Shown piece after piece: positions 1 to 12,000 of a stretch of DNA of 64,000 nucleotides (positions within the stretch are counted from its first letter, which is position 1; every line of letters begins with the position of its first letter). The DNA is from Trematomus loennbergii (lineage: Eukaryota > Chordata > Actinopteri > Perciformes > Nototheniidae), in the NCBI GenBank assembly GCA_012861695.1, contig JAAOOA010000598.1, positions 1 to 64,000 on the forward strand, read 5' to 3'. Below the pieces are notes generated by a model. That model made no database searches. It was not told the origin of the DNA and worked only from the letters and a program-made list of their open reading frames with translations. The translations under genes and the position numbers were made by a program.

Positions 1-3000
1 TAATCACCTAGATGGAGACGACTAATCACCAAGATGGACGACTAATCACCTAGATGGAGACGACTAATCACCAGATGGAGACGACTAATCACCTAGATGG
101 AGACGACTAATCACCAAGATGGAGACGATAATCACCTGATGGAGACGACTAATCACCTGGAGACGACTAATCACCTAGATGGAGACGACTAATCACCAAG
201 ATGGAGACGACTAATCACAGATGGAGATGACTAATCACCTAGATGGAGACGACTAATCACCAAGATGGAGACGACTAATCACCTAGATGGAGACGACTAA
301 TCACCAAGATGGAGACGACTAATCACCATGATGGAGACGACTAATCACCAAGATGGAGACGACTAATCACCTAGATGGAGACGACTAATCACCAAGATGG
401 AGACGACTAATCACCTAGATGGAGACGACTAATCACCAAGATGGAGACGACTAATCACCTAGATGGAGAACGACTAATCACCAAGATGGAGACGACTAAT
501 CACCTAGATGGAGATGACTAATCACCTAGATGGAGACGACTAATCACCAAGATGGAGACGACTAATCACCTAGATGGAGACGACTAATCACCTAGATGGA
601 GACGACTAATCACCAAGATGGAGACGACTAATCACCAAGATGGAGACGACTAATCACTAAGATGGAGACGACTAATCACCTAGATGGAGACGACTAATCA
701 CCTAGATGGAGACGACTAATCACCATGATGGAGACGACTAATCACCAGATGGAGACGACTAAACACCTAGATGGAGACGACTAATCACCATGATGGAGAC
801 GACTAATCACCAAGATGGAGACGACTAAACACCTAGATGGAGACGACTAATCACCTAGATGGAGACGACTAATCACCTAGATGGAGACGACTAATCACCT
901 AGATGGAGACGACTAATCACCTAGATGGAGACGACTAATCACCAAGATGGAGACGACTAATCACCAAGATGGAGACGACTAAACACCTAGATGGAGACGA
1001 CTAATCACCAAGATGGAGACGACTAAACACCATGATGGAGACGACTAATCACCTAGATGGAGACGACTAATCACCAAGATGGAGACGACTAATCACCAAG
1101 ATGGAGACGACTAATCACCAAGATGGAGACGACTAATCACCATGATGGAGACGACTAATCACCTAGATGGAGACGACTAATCACAAGATGGAGACGACTA
1201 AACACCTAGATGGAGACGACTAATCACCTAGATGGAGACGACTAATCACCTAGATGGAGACGACTAATCACCTAGATGGAGACGGACTAATCACCAGATG
1301 GAGACGACTAATCACCAAGATGGAGACGACTAATCACCAAGATGGAGACGACTAATCACCAAGATGGAGACGACTAATCACCAAGATGGAGACGACTAAT
1401 CACCAAGATGGAGACGACTAATCACCAGATGGAGACGACTAATCACCAAGATGGAGACGACTAATCACCATGATGGAGACGACTAATCACCTAGATGGAG
1501 ACGACTAATCACCAAGATGGAGACGACTAATCACCTAGATGGAGACGACTAATCACCAAGATGGAGACGACTAATCACCAAGATGGAGACGACTAATCAC
1601 CAAGATGGAGACGACTAATCACCAAGTGGAGACGACTAATCACCTAGATGGAGACGACTAATCACCAGATGGAGACGACTAATCACCAAGATGGAGACGA
1701 CTAATCACCAAGATGGAGACGACTAAACACCTAGATGGAGACGACTAATCACCAAGATGGAGACGACTAATCACCTAGATGGAGACGACTAATCACTAGA
1801 TGGAGACGACTAATCACCTAGATGGAGACGACTAATCACCTAGATGGAGACGACTAATCACCTAGATGGAGACGACTAATCACCTAGATGGAGACGACTA
1901 ATCACCTAGATGGAGACGACTAATCACCAAGATGGAGACGACTAATCACCTAGATGGAGATGACTAATCACCAAGATGGAGACGACTAATCACCAAGATG
2001 GAGACGACTAATCACCTAGATGGAGACGACTAATCACCAAGATGGAGACGACTAATCACCAAGATGGAGACGACTAATCACCTAGATGGAGACGACTAAT
2101 CACCAAGATGGAGACGACTAATCACCATGATGGAGACGACTAATCACCAAGATGGAGACGACTAATCACCTAGATGGAGACGACTAATCACCAAGATGGA
2201 GACGACTAATCACCTAGATGGAGACGACTAATCACCCAGATGGAGACGACTAATCACCTAGATGGAGACGACTAATCACCAAGATGGAGACGACTAATCA
2301 CTAGATGGAGATGACTAATCACCTAGATGGAGACGACTAATCACCAAGATGGAGACGACTAATCACCTAGATGGAGACGACTAATCACCTAGATGGAGAC
2401 GACTAATCACCAAGATGGAGACGACTAATCACCATGATGGAGACGACTAATCACCAAGATGGAGACGACTAATCACCAAGATGGAGACGACTAATCACTA
2501 AGATGGAGACGACTAATCACCTAGATGGAGACGACTAATCACCTAGATGGAGACGACTAATCACCATGATGGAGACGACTAATCACCAAGATGGAGACGA
2601 CTAAACACCATGATGGAGACGACTAAACACCTAGATGGAGACGACTAATCACCTAGATGGAGACGACTAATCACCATGATGGAGACGACTAATCACCAAG
2701 ATGGAGACGACTAAACACCTAGATGGAGACGACTAATCACCTAGATGGAGACGACTAATCACCATGATGGAGACGACTAATCACCAAGATGGAGACGACT
2801 AAACACCTAGATGGAGACGACTAATCACCAAGATGGAGACGACTAATCACCTAGATGGAGACGACTAATCACCTAGATGGAGACGACTAATCACCTAGAT
2901 GGAGACGACTAATCACCAAGATGGAGACGACTAATCACCAAGATGGAGACGACTAATCACCATGATGGGACGACTAATCACCTGATGGAGACGACTAATC

Positions 3001-3604
3001 ACCAAGATGGAGACGACTAATCACCATGATGGAGACGACTAATCACCAAGATGGAGACGACTAATCACCTAGATGGAGACGACTAATCACCTAGATGGAG
3101 ACGACTAATCACCATGATGGAGACGACTAATCACCAAGATGGAGACGACTAATCACAAGATGGAGACGACTAATCACCTAGATGGAGACGACTAATCACT
3201 AGATGGAGACGACTAATCACCTAGATGGAGACGACTAATCACCAAGATGGAGACGACTAATCACCAAGATGGAGACGACTAATCACCTAGATGGAGACGA
3301 CTAATCACCTAGATGGAGACGACTAATCACCTAGATGGAGACGACTAATCACCTAGATGGAGACGACTAATCACCTAGATGGAGACGACTAATCACCTAG
3401 ATGGAGACGACTAATCACCTAGTTGGAGACGACTAATCCCCAGCGTTGGAGACGACTAATCCCCAGCGTTGGAGACGACTAATCACCAAGATGGAGACGA
3501 CTAATCACCAAGATGGAGACGACTAATCACCTAGTGGAGACGACTAATCCCCAGCGTTGGAGACGACTAATCCCCAGCGTTGGAGACGACTAATCCCCAG
3601 CGTT
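1..3604. repeat. 22-bp minisatellite array (about 160 units), truncated by window edge
   Basis: The unit is about 22 bp, built on ATGGAGACGACTAATCACC with CTAG, CAAG or CATG spacer variants. The array starts before base 1. At its right end (about 3420-3604) the unit changes to a GCGTTGGAGACGACTAATCC variant and then stops, a typical array-edge divergence. Many units lack one base. It lies in the first intron of the minus-strand gene whose start codon is at 4312, so it is probably intronic. No stop-free gene-like frame is credible here. Confidence 0.95.
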
Positions 3605-4227
3605 GGGGGACACAGAGCTGATTGTTCTCAGCTGAGAGTCATTACGTTCTTTAACCTCTCCTCTGGAGGAATGCAGATAATCTCAGTGTGACCGGATTAC
3701 ACCTCAGGACCTGTTGTTCCTCTGAGGACACATTCAACAGGACCTGCTTGTTGTTCCTCTCAACTCCCAGTTCATCATTTCATTCCAGTTGTCTCTGAAT
3801 TAAATCAACAGTACATTTAGTTTGGTGTGGTGGTTGTGCAGAGGTGCATCATGGGAGTTGTAGTCTAAATATATATGTATATATAAAGTGGTAAAAACAG
3901 TGAATAAAGTTTCAGTTTGAGGTTAAATCTGAGTTCTGTCTACATTTGAATGCAGTTTGTTACGACAGGTATTTCCCTCACAGCCAATCAGCTGATCGGA
4001 CCCCCAATCAGCTGATCGGACCCCCAATCAGCTGATCGGACCCCCGGTGGGTTTCTCCCAGAAGTTTTACTCCAGTAAAGTAGAATACTCAGAAGTGTTA
4101 CTACAGTAAAGTAGAACACAGCAACATGTTGTAGTAACAGCAGAATAAATACTCAAGTATCTCAGACTTCAGTGAAAGTACTGGGTTACTCTCCTGGTCA
4201 CATGACGCTGAGCAGGTGGACGGTTAC
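3605..4227 (-). other. Unique intronic sequence with a small 20-bp triplet repeat
   Basis: This is non-repetitive sequence between the array and the splice donor of the exon at 4228-4312. It holds a three-copy 20-bp repeat at 3984-4045 (core CAATCAGCTGATCGGACCCC). I see no coding frame or RNA gene in it. Confidence 0.6.
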
Positions 4228-4312
4228 CTGAGTGTGAGAGGTCTTTGAGGGAGGAAGACGAGTGGTTGGAGGAAGGTGGTGATGAAGAGCTAGTGCTGCT
4301 GGAGTCGGCCAT
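4228..4312 (-). CDS. First coding exon of an unidentified minus-strand gene (Ser-rich N-terminus)
   Basis: On the minus strand an ATG at 4312-4310 sits in a good context (A at -3, G at +4, preceded by a GAAGAAG run). It opens 28 codons plus one base and ends at 4228 in CAG followed by GTAACC, a good 5' splice donor. The peptide begins MADSSSTSSSSPPSSNHSSS and ends LKDLSHS, so it is a low-complexity serine-rich N-terminus with no domain. Three GC boxes lie 70-120 bp upstream, as expected of a housekeeping-type promoter. The next exon must lie left of the window, beyond the minisatellite. I do not recognise the protein. The assignment rests on start context, splice donor and promoter together. 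The alternative is a chance serine-rich frame. Confidence 0.55.
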
Positions 4313-4380
4313 CTTCTTCTTCTTCTCAGTGTGCAGCTGCAGGTTTGAAGCTCTGAGTCTGAGCTGCTGACTCCACTCTG

Positions 4381-4430
4381 GGGGCGGGGCTTACACTGAG
4401 GGGGCGGGGCTTACACTGAGGGGGCGGGGC
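4381..4430 (-). promoter_or_regulatory. Three tandem GC boxes (Sp1/KLF-type)
   Basis: GGGGCGGGGC occurs at 4381-4390, 4401-4410 and 4421-4430, each separated by TTACACTGAG. This is a 20-bp tandem duplication of an Sp1/KLF box. It lies just upstream of the start codon at 4312 on the minus strand, so it is the likely core promoter of that gene. Promoter function is inferred from motif and position. Confidence 0.55.
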
Positions 4431-4436
4431 ATGCGT

Positions 4437-4620
4437 AGTCAAAGTCAAAGTCAGCTTTATTGTCAAGAATTCTACATGTTGTACATCCAGAAATATCTAA
4501 ATATAGTTTCCCGCAGTCCTACAGTGTGACATGTATACATCAAACAAAACAAAGGGCCTAGATAACCGGGGTATACAGTTTAAAGTGTTAATATATTTAA
4601 GTAGTAAGTTTAAAGGGACA
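4437..4620 (-). mobile_element. 3' end fragment of a fish LINE
   Basis: A short AGTCAA-type tandem tail is followed by CTTTATTGTCA and AT-rich 3'-UTR-like sequence. The same kind of end (TCAAGGTTCTTTATTGTCA) closes the larger LINE at about 36.04 kb in the same orientation. No open frame survives. It is a heavily 5'-truncated non-LTR retrotransposon copy. Confidence 0.5.
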
Positions 4621-4630
4621 CTTCACCTCA

Positions 4631-5972
4631 AATTAAAACTACCAGAGGGTCAGGAATGAGTCTTAAAACCCTGACATGAGTCAGCATTATGAGTCTTTCA
4701 CCCTGACCTGAGTCAGCATTATGAGTCCTGAACCCTGACCTGAGTCAGCATTATGAGTCCTAAACCCTGACCTGAGTCAGCATTATGAGTCCTTCACCCT
4801 GACATGAGTCAGCATTATGAGTCCTGAACCCTGACTGAGTCAGCATTATGAGTCCTGAACCCTGACACGAGTCAGCATTATGAGTCTTAAAACCCTGACC
4901 TGAGTCAGCATTATGAGTCCTTCACCCTGACCTGAGTCAGCATTATGAGTCCTGAACCCTGACACGAGTCAGCATTATGAGTCCTAAACCCTGACCTGAG
5001 TCAGCATTATGAGTCCTAAACCCTGACCTGAGTCAGCATTATGAGTCCTAAACCCTGACATGAGTCAGCATTATGAGTCCTTCACCCTGACATGAGTCAG
5101 CATTATGAGTCCTTCACCCTGACATGAGTCAGCATTATGAGTCCTTCACCCTGACATGAGTCAGCATTATGAGTCCTGAACCCTGAGTCAGCATTATGAG
5201 TCCTGACCCTGACATGAGTCAGCATTATGAGTCCTGAACCCTGACATGAGTCAGCATTATGAGTCCTGAACCCTGAGTCAGCATTATGAGTCCTGAACCC
5301 TGACCTGAGTCAGCATTATGAGTCCTTCACCCTGACATGAGTCAGCATTATGAGTCCTGAACCCTGACCTGAGTCAGCATTATGAGTCCTGAACCCTGAC
5401 ATGAGTCAGCATTATGAGTCCTGAACCCTGAGTCAGCATTATGAGTCCTGACCCCTGACATGAGTCAGCATTATGAGTCCTGACCCCTGACCTGAGTCAG
5501 CATTATGAGTCCTGACCCCTGACATGAGTCAGCATTATGAGTCCTGAACCCTGACCTGAGTCAGCATTATGAGTCCTGAACCCTGACATGAGTCAGCATT
5601 ATGAGTCTTAAAACCCTGACCTGAGTCAGCATTATGAGTCCTGAACCCTGACATGAGTCAGCATTATGAGTCTTAAAACCCTGACCTGAGTCAGCATTAT
5701 GAGTCCTTAACCCTGACATGAGTCAGCATTATGAGTCCTGAACCCTGACATGAGTCAGCATTATGAGTCCTGAACCCTGACATGAGTCAGCATTATGAGT
5801 CTTAAAACCCTGACCTGAGTCAGCATTATGAGTCCTTAACCCTGACCTGAGTCAGCATTATGAGTCCTTAACCCTGACCTGAGTCAGCATTATGAGTCCT
5901 GAACCCTGACATGAGTCAGCATTATGAGTCTTAAAACCCTGACCTGAGTCAGCATTATGAGTCCTTAACCCT
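4631..5972. repeat. 32-bp minisatellite, about 41 units, one NF-E2/MARE-like site per unit
   Basis: The unit is about 32 bp and contains TGAGTCAGCATTATGAGTCC followed by variable TGAACCC, TTCACCC or AAACCC. Nearly every unit carries TGAGTCAGCA, which matches the NF-E2/small-Maf (half-MARE) consensus and includes the AP-1 core TGAGTCA. It lies between the 3' end of srsf7 and the promoter of the gene at 4312. Confidence 0.95.
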
Positions 5973-6133
5973 GATATAGAACATAAATCATTTGAGGGAA
6001 AAACAAGAAATCTGACTTAACCCTTAAAGGTCCCATGTCATGCTTCTCTGGTTCTGACCCGTCCCCTTGTGTTCTGTAGCTTCTGCATGTAAACGGTCTG
6101 CAGTCACAAACCCTCAAAGTGCACCCTGTAGTG

Positions 6134-6674
6134 CAGGGCTATTCAATTAGTTTGGAATGGGGGCCGGTTGATGAAAATGATCCAAAGCAAGGGGCCGGGA
6201 AAAAGATGGCTTGAAATATGAGCAATCATATTAAGAGCTTCAGATACAGTAAATACTACAACAGCATAGTGGAGTGCATATATTGTGTTTAATTCAATCA
6301 AACAACATAGCCCCAAGGCCTTTCTAGATCTAAATGGCAAGTTCAGAACTCAGTAGGCCTACATGTTTCATTTGATTTCATTTAGGTGAAATGATCTAAT
6401 CATTCACGCAGAGATGCAATCAATGACGGGAGTTGTCACTACAGTATAGTAGGTGGGTTCGAAACCCGAGCCCGTCGAAGTTTTCAGGCATTGTCTACCC
6501 CTCTATCTCTCAATGTAACACCCTCTGGAATAAAGGCACTATGGCAAAAAAAAAAAAAAAAAGAAATCTTAAAAAAAAAAAAAAGAAGATTACTTTTAAC
6601 ATTATACTCAAAGGGCCAGTGAATATCACCCCGGGGCCGGATTTGGTCCGCGGGCCGCCAATTGAATAGCCCTG
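6134..6674. mobile_element. Non-autonomous hAT-like MITE nested in the TTAA element
   Basis: The terminal repeats are CAGGGCTATTCAATT at 6134 and its exact inverse ending at 6674. The flanks CTGTAGTG (6126-6133) and CTGTAGGG (6675-6682) match at seven of eight bases, as expected for an 8-bp hAT target duplication. The interior is GC-rich near the ends and A-rich near 6545-6590. It has no transposase. Confidence 0.75.
6425..6592 (+). mobile_element. Possible tRNA-derived SINE fragment
   Basis: GGGTTCGAAACCC at about 6453 resembles a tRNA B-box. It is followed about 90 bp later by AATAAAGGCACTATGGC and long A-runs, like a SINE tail. The A-box half is not convincing. It lies wholly within the hAT-like element, so it may be a nested SINE or a coincidental B-box. 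Confidence 0.35.
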
Positions 6675-7326
6675 CTGTAGGGAGTAAAACTCTAACACAG
6701 AGAAGACCTCTCTGCTGCCCCAGAACGCCTCGTTGGACATTTCTCTTTTTCCATTTTTTTCTTCCGGGGGCCATTGACGTAACGCTGCGGAGCTCTGCAC
6801 ACACACTCACAGCTCAGACCCCACGCAGCACCCAGGAAACTACAGCAGTAACCCAGCTCTCACTGTCCGCTCCTCGAGCCTCACAGGGCGGAGCAGCGAG
6901 CCCCCCAACGTCCCCCCAACACGGCACCCAGACCCCACGCAGCATTCCATCTGTTTGTCATCACTGGGGTCATTTCCTGGTTGCTAACAAACGCCATTGT
7001 AACACATGAACACTGATGTTCTGCTGTAACGGTGGTGGACTCATCAGAACAGAGTGGGCGAGCTGACCAATCAGAGCACAGTGGGCTCACAGGGAGGGGG
7101 GGGCAGGAGCTCCAACAAGCCGTGTAGGACAGAGAGTGAATACACAGACTATACAGAGATGCTGTTTGAGAAACCAATGTGAGTTTGGAACATTGAACAA
7201 TGTCCATCTATTCTAGTAGACCTCAGCTATGGAACTATGATCAGTAGAAATGACCGTGGGACCTTTAAAGTAAACCTATATTGAAAAAAAAAAAATTGTT
7301 GTTTCAGATTTCTTTTTCAGACTTAA

Positions 7327-7691
7327 AGGTAGTTTGAGAAACCGGCTGAGATACACTTGTTATATTCCATGGAATGCTCTTAACATCCTGATAGCAATGA
7401 ATATCTGAAGTGCTTTGATAAAAAATCCATAAATAAATATCATCAGTGGAAGCTGTAATACTGTAAAAAGCACGACCAATCATCTGAGCCGGCCCGGCTA
7501 AAGTAACTGGATGGCCTACCTGCCTGTCAGCCTTCCATCTGTGCACAAACTTATCTGGTGCCCTCATTGGTCATGTGCGCGTTCGTGTGTTGGAGGAGGG
7601 GCTCTGTGAGGAAGTGGCAGATTTTCTCCGGTTGTGTATTTTCAAATTCTAGCTCACTCGAGCCGGTTTCTCAAACTTACCTACCCCACCT
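7327..7691. mobile_element. Short TTAA-flanked MITE, copy 1 (second copy at 29844)
   Basis: It starts AGGTAGTTTGAGAAACCGGC after TTAA (7323-7326) and ends GTTTCTCAAACTTACCTACC...ACCT before TTAA (7692-7695). A second copy of the same family lies in the opposite orientation at 29844-30222. The terminal inverted repeats are about 35 bp and it has no coding capacity. Confidence 0.7.
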
Positions 7692-7695
7692 TTAA

Positions 7696-7859
7696 AGAAA
7701 ATGTCTGAATTGTTTTTCAAGTAATTTTTTTCTTCTGACGGTTTCTGAGAATCGAGCAAAAACCAAAATGGACAACACAACAGTTTTTAATAAAATATGA
7801 TCATGCTTTTAAAGAGATCTCTATATATGAGGTGAGCCTCTCAGCCAATCAGCAGTCAG
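7696..7859. other. Non-coding sequence downstream of the srsf7 poly(A) site
   Basis: AT-rich unique sequence. I see no gene, motif or repeat beyond short T/A runs. Confidence 0.4.
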
Positions 7860-7879
7860 AACACACTGTTGTATAAATC

Positions 7880-7885
7880 TTTATT
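7880..7885 (-). terminator. srsf7: srsf7 poly(A) signal AATAAA
   Basis: TTTATT on the plus strand reads AATAAA on the minus strand, about 90 bases after the stop at 7975 and 118 after the alternative stop at 8003. Cleavage would fall near 7855-7865. Confidence 0.6.
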
Positions 7886-7974
7886 GTTTGTTAACAGGAA
7901 GGAAACTGAGCTGCAAACATGATCAAATACAAGAGAGAACAGTGTGTTCATACAAAAACTCCTACTACCCAACA

Positions 7975-8061
7975 TCAACTGAATATTTCAAAATAAAAGA
8001 ATTCACAGAAACTCGAGGTCGTCGTCGTCAGTCTCGGCCGCGACTCCCGGCACTCGAGGGA
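7975..8061 (-). CDS. srsf7: srsf7 exon 8 (C-terminal exon, frame uncertain)
   Basis: A pyrimidine-rich acceptor (CCCTCTCTGCAG) precedes 8061. Exon 7 ends in phase 0. In that phase the exon encodes 28 residues beginning [11 protein letters not shown] and stops at TGA 7975-7977. In another phase it reads [19 protein letters not shown] and stops at 8003-8005, a neater acidic end. That phase would need one more base upstream, for example in the CCCC run of exon 7. The mammalian protein ends in a short acidic/basic tail (SPERMD), so homology does not decide. The exon continues into the 3' UTR and the AATAAA at 7880. Confidence 0.5.
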   Translation of the reverse strand, partial: SLECRESRPRLTTTTSSFCEFFYFEIFS

Positions 8062-9025
8062 CTGCAGAGAGGGAGGGGTTCATGAGCAATTAAACATTAC
8101 AGAGTGTGTGAGTGAGTGTGTGAGTGTGTGAGTGTGTGTGTGAGAGAGTGTGTGAGTGAGAGAGTGTGTGAGTGAGAGAGTGTGTGAGTGAGAGAGTGTG
8201 TGAGTGAGAGGTAGGCCCAATCCCAAACCGCCCCCTACACACTACCCCTCCGTTCGCGCGGAGGGGTTCCAAACCAACGAGTGTGGAGGGGGAGTGGGCT
8301 ATCAAGCCCTCAAACAGCGAGTCTGCATCGGTGCTGACTTGAGACTGGTCTCTACCTGACCGGAGTCACGCTGTGTGTGTCCCTCAGGAAACACGCTGTT
8401 AAAAAGTAGTTCCAGCAAACATCCACTGATAAACTGCGATGTTAACAACCTCATGATAACCTCATATGTTTTTAAACTTAGGATCATACCTGTGTTAGTC
8501 TAGAAAAAGGTAAATGTGTGCATTTTATTATAAAGTTGTGTATATTTACAGACTGTTGCAAAAACTAAGAAGCTTTAAAACATCAGGTTTAAACTAAAAG
8601 AGCTTTACAAATAAGTAACACAATGAAAGATGTTTGGAGTTTTATTTGAGTTATTAATTTACATTTTTTGTCTAAGAGATGCTGATTTGAAACCGTTGTT
8701 ACAAACAGTTACGGCATTTCCTGTTTCTGCCGGAGAGAGGGGAGTTTGTCCCAAAGCTTGCCGCTGTATCTACTCCCTCCATCTGACAGGAGGGAGCCTC
8801 GTTCAGCTGCGAGTGAGAATACAGACGGAGTTCACTCCGCCACGGAGGGGTAGGGTCGAGGGAGTGGTTTGGGATTGGGCCTGAGAGTGTGAGTGTGAGT
8901 GGTGTGTGTCTGTGTGAGTGAGTCTGTGAGTGTGAGTCAGAGTGAGTGTGTGTGTGTGTGTGTGAGAGAGTGAGTGAGTGTGAGTCAGAGTGTGTGTGTG
9001 TGTGAGAGAGTGAGTGAGTGTGAGT

Positions 9026-9056
<31 letters not shown>

Positions 9057-12000
9057 AGAGTGATGAGTGTGAGTCAGAGTGTGTGTGTGTGTGAGAGAGT
9101 GAGTGAGTGTGAGTCAGAGTGTGTGTGTCTGAACCAGGACTCACCTCCTGGGGAGATCCAGAGCGGCCCATGGATCCGGACCTGCAGACACAGAGGTCAC
9201 ATTTATTGTGAAGGAGACAAGAAACCACTAAACTGACATCCGAGTCTCTTATTGTGAAAGTCTCCCTCAGTGATCGTTACAGGACTCTTATTGTGAAAGT
9301 CTCCCTCAGTGATCGTTACAGGACTCTTATTGTGAAAGTCTCCCTCAGTGATCAGGGCTCTTATTGTGAAAGTCTCCTCAGTAATCAGGACTCTTATTGT
9401 GAAAGTCTCCCTCAGTGATCAGGGCTCTTATTGTGAAAGTCTCCTCAGTGATTGTTATAGGACTCTTATTGTGAAAGTCTCCCTCAGTGATCAGGGCTCT
9501 TATTGTGAAAGTCTCCCTCAGTAATCAGGACTTATTGTGAAAGTCTCCCTCAGTGATCAGGGCTCTTATTGTGAAAGTCTCCCTCAGTGATTGTTATAGG
9601 ACTCTTATTGTGAAAGTCTCCCTCAGTGATCAGGGCTCTTATTGTGAAAGTCTCCCTCAGTGATCGTTACAGGACTCTTATTGTGAAAGTCTCCCTCAGT
9701 GATCAGGACTCTTATTGTGAAAGTCTCCCTCAGTGATCAGGGCTCTTATTGTGAAAGTCTCCCTCAGTGATCGTTACAGGACTCTTATTGTGAAAGTCTC
9801 CCTCAGTGATCAGGACTCTTATTGTGAAAGTCTCCCTCAGTGATCAGGGCTCTTATTGTGAAAGTCTCCCTCAGTGATCAGGACTCTTATTGTGAAAGTC
9901 TCCCTCAGTGATCAGGGCTCTTATTGTGAAAGTCTCCCTCAGTGATCAGGACTCTTATTGTGAAAGTCTCCCTCAGTTATTGTTACAGGGCTCTTATTGT
10001 GAAAGTCTCCTCAGTGATCAGGACTCTTATTGTGAAAGTCTCCCTCAGTTATTGTTACAGGGCTCTTATTGTGAAAGTCTCCCTCAGTGATTGTTACAGG
10101 GCTCTTATTGTGAAAGTCTCCCTCAGTGATCAGGACTCTTATTGTGAAAGTCTCCCTCAGTTATTGTTACAGGGCTCTTATTGTGAAAGTCTCCCTCAGT
10201 GATTGTTACAGGGCTCTTATTGTGAAAGTCTCCCTCAGTGATCAGGGCTCTTATGGCGCATTTCCCCTGCAGGGCTCGCACGGCTTAGTACGGTATAGTT
10301 AGGCCTTGGTAGGCCAGGCTCACTTTAGTAGCTGGGGCAGTAACTATAGTAACGCAGTGTAGGCGGAGCCGTGACGTCATCTTCAATGAGAACCCCAGAA
10401 ACACAACACAGCCGTAGCTGTTAGCACTCAGAGCTCACAGCTCCTCATATCTGTTCAGAAACTAGACAGAAGTTAAACAAGTACAAACCACAGACTGCCT
10501 GTGTCATGGAGAATACAGTCGCTGCTTTATTTATGTCTGTATAGGCCGTTGTTGTGAGTGTGGACGGTCGGAGCATATACTGCGTTAGCTTAGCCAATCT
10601 CCATTCAGACAACACGCATTTTAAAAGGTGTTTCCCCTGCCGTCTGTCTGCAGACTTGTCAAAGCATTAATTCATGGTTTTTACTAACGGTATCAGTATG
10701 TTGTTACTTCATCATTTAGAAACGTGTATTACAATTAAATCACGGTCAAATATGTCCATCTTGTTGTAGTTGCCAGCGATTCTCTCTCTAGTCTAGCATT
10801 TGAAATTGAAAAGGATATTGCATTGTGTTTGTTACTTCGTCGCACTCCAACGAACGAATATTCGGTTACAGCCCTGGCAGCAACACCTCAGACCCCAATC
10901 CGTACGGGTCAGCAGCAACACCTCAGACCCCAATCCGTACGGGTCTGCAGAAACACCTCAGACCCCAATCCGTACGGGTCAGCAGCAACACGTCAGACCC
11001 CAATCCGTACGGGTCTGCAGAAACACCTCAGACCCCAATCCGTACGGGTCGGCAGAAACACCTCAGACCCCAATCCGTACGGGTCGGCAGAAACACGTCA
11101 GACCCAATCCGTACGGGTCTGCAGCAACACCTCAGACCCCAATCCGTACGGGTCAGCAGCAACACGTCAGACCCCAATCCGTACGGGTCTGCAGCAACAC
11201 CTCAGACCCCAATCCGTACGGGTCAGCAGCAACACGTCAGACCCCAATCCGTACGGGTCTGCAGCAACACCTCAGACCCAATCCGTAGGGTCAGCAGCAA
11301 CACGTCAGACCCCAATCCGTACGGGTCTGCAGAAACACCTCAGACCCCAATCCCGTACGGGTCGGCAGAAACACCTCAGACCCCAATCCGTACGGGTCGG
11401 CAGAAACACCTCAGACCCCAATCCGTACGGGTCGGCAGAAAACCTCAGACCCCAATCCGTACGGGTCGGCAGCAACACCTCAGACCCCATCTCACTGAGT
11501 ACGGGTTCCCCCCAAGGATGTGTGCTCAGCCCCTGCTGACCCAGCCCCCCCACAGCTCCAACCACTTCATCAAGTTTGATGACACAACCGTGGTGGGTCT
11601 CAACAACAACAACAACGAGGAGACCCACTACAGGAGGGAGGAGAACCAGCTGGCAGGGTATATGCAGGAATCCTGAAGTCAAATGTAATACCTTTTAAGA
11701 CCCTTTCCATACATTTTAAGACCTCATCACCACATCGAGTTCTCACCGGTTACATTGGCGAGATAGTGATTGTAAGATAGCACAACTAAACGCTGCGGCT
11801 TTCTGGCTATTACTTAGCATGTGGGACCGGACAGCGGCGATCCCGTTTCGACAGTGGCGATCTAGTGTCTGTGGGGGCCCCTCGACCTAGCTTTCATCAC
11901 CATCAGTGGGGCCCCTCGAACTAGCTTTCATCACCATCAGTGGGGCCCCTCGAACTAGCTTTCATCACCATCAGTGGGGCCCCTCGAACTAGCTTTCATC

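Larger units (their letters stand above)
6028..7264. mobile_element. Non-autonomous piggyBac-like MITE (TTAA-flanked)
   Basis: The element begins AGGTCCCATGTCATGC right after TTAA (6024-6027). It ends with the reverse complement of AGGTCCCACGGTCATT right before TTAA (7265-7268). TTAA duplications and short imperfect terminal repeats are typical of piggyBac-type elements. It has no transposase frame. A hAT-like element (6134-6674) is nested inside it, so this element is the older of the two. Confidence 0.7.

Noticed and set aside
1..3604. Possible CRISPR array
   Set aside because: The repeats are contiguous 22-bp units without unique spacers, in eukaryotic intronic DNA. It is a minisatellite.
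6433..6669. Lysine-rich small ORF
   Set aside because: It is formed by the A-runs of a SINE-like tail within a transposon.
8630..8884. 84-codon ORF also found at 27998-28309 (opposite strand)
   Set aside because: It lies in two copies of the GGCCCAATCCC transposon. The shared frame follows element identity and lacks any domain.
10823..11682. Frames of 160-280 codons across the 35-bp array
   Set aside because: Repeat-derived. Only the short RT-like end after 11497 is meaningful, as a LINE fragment.
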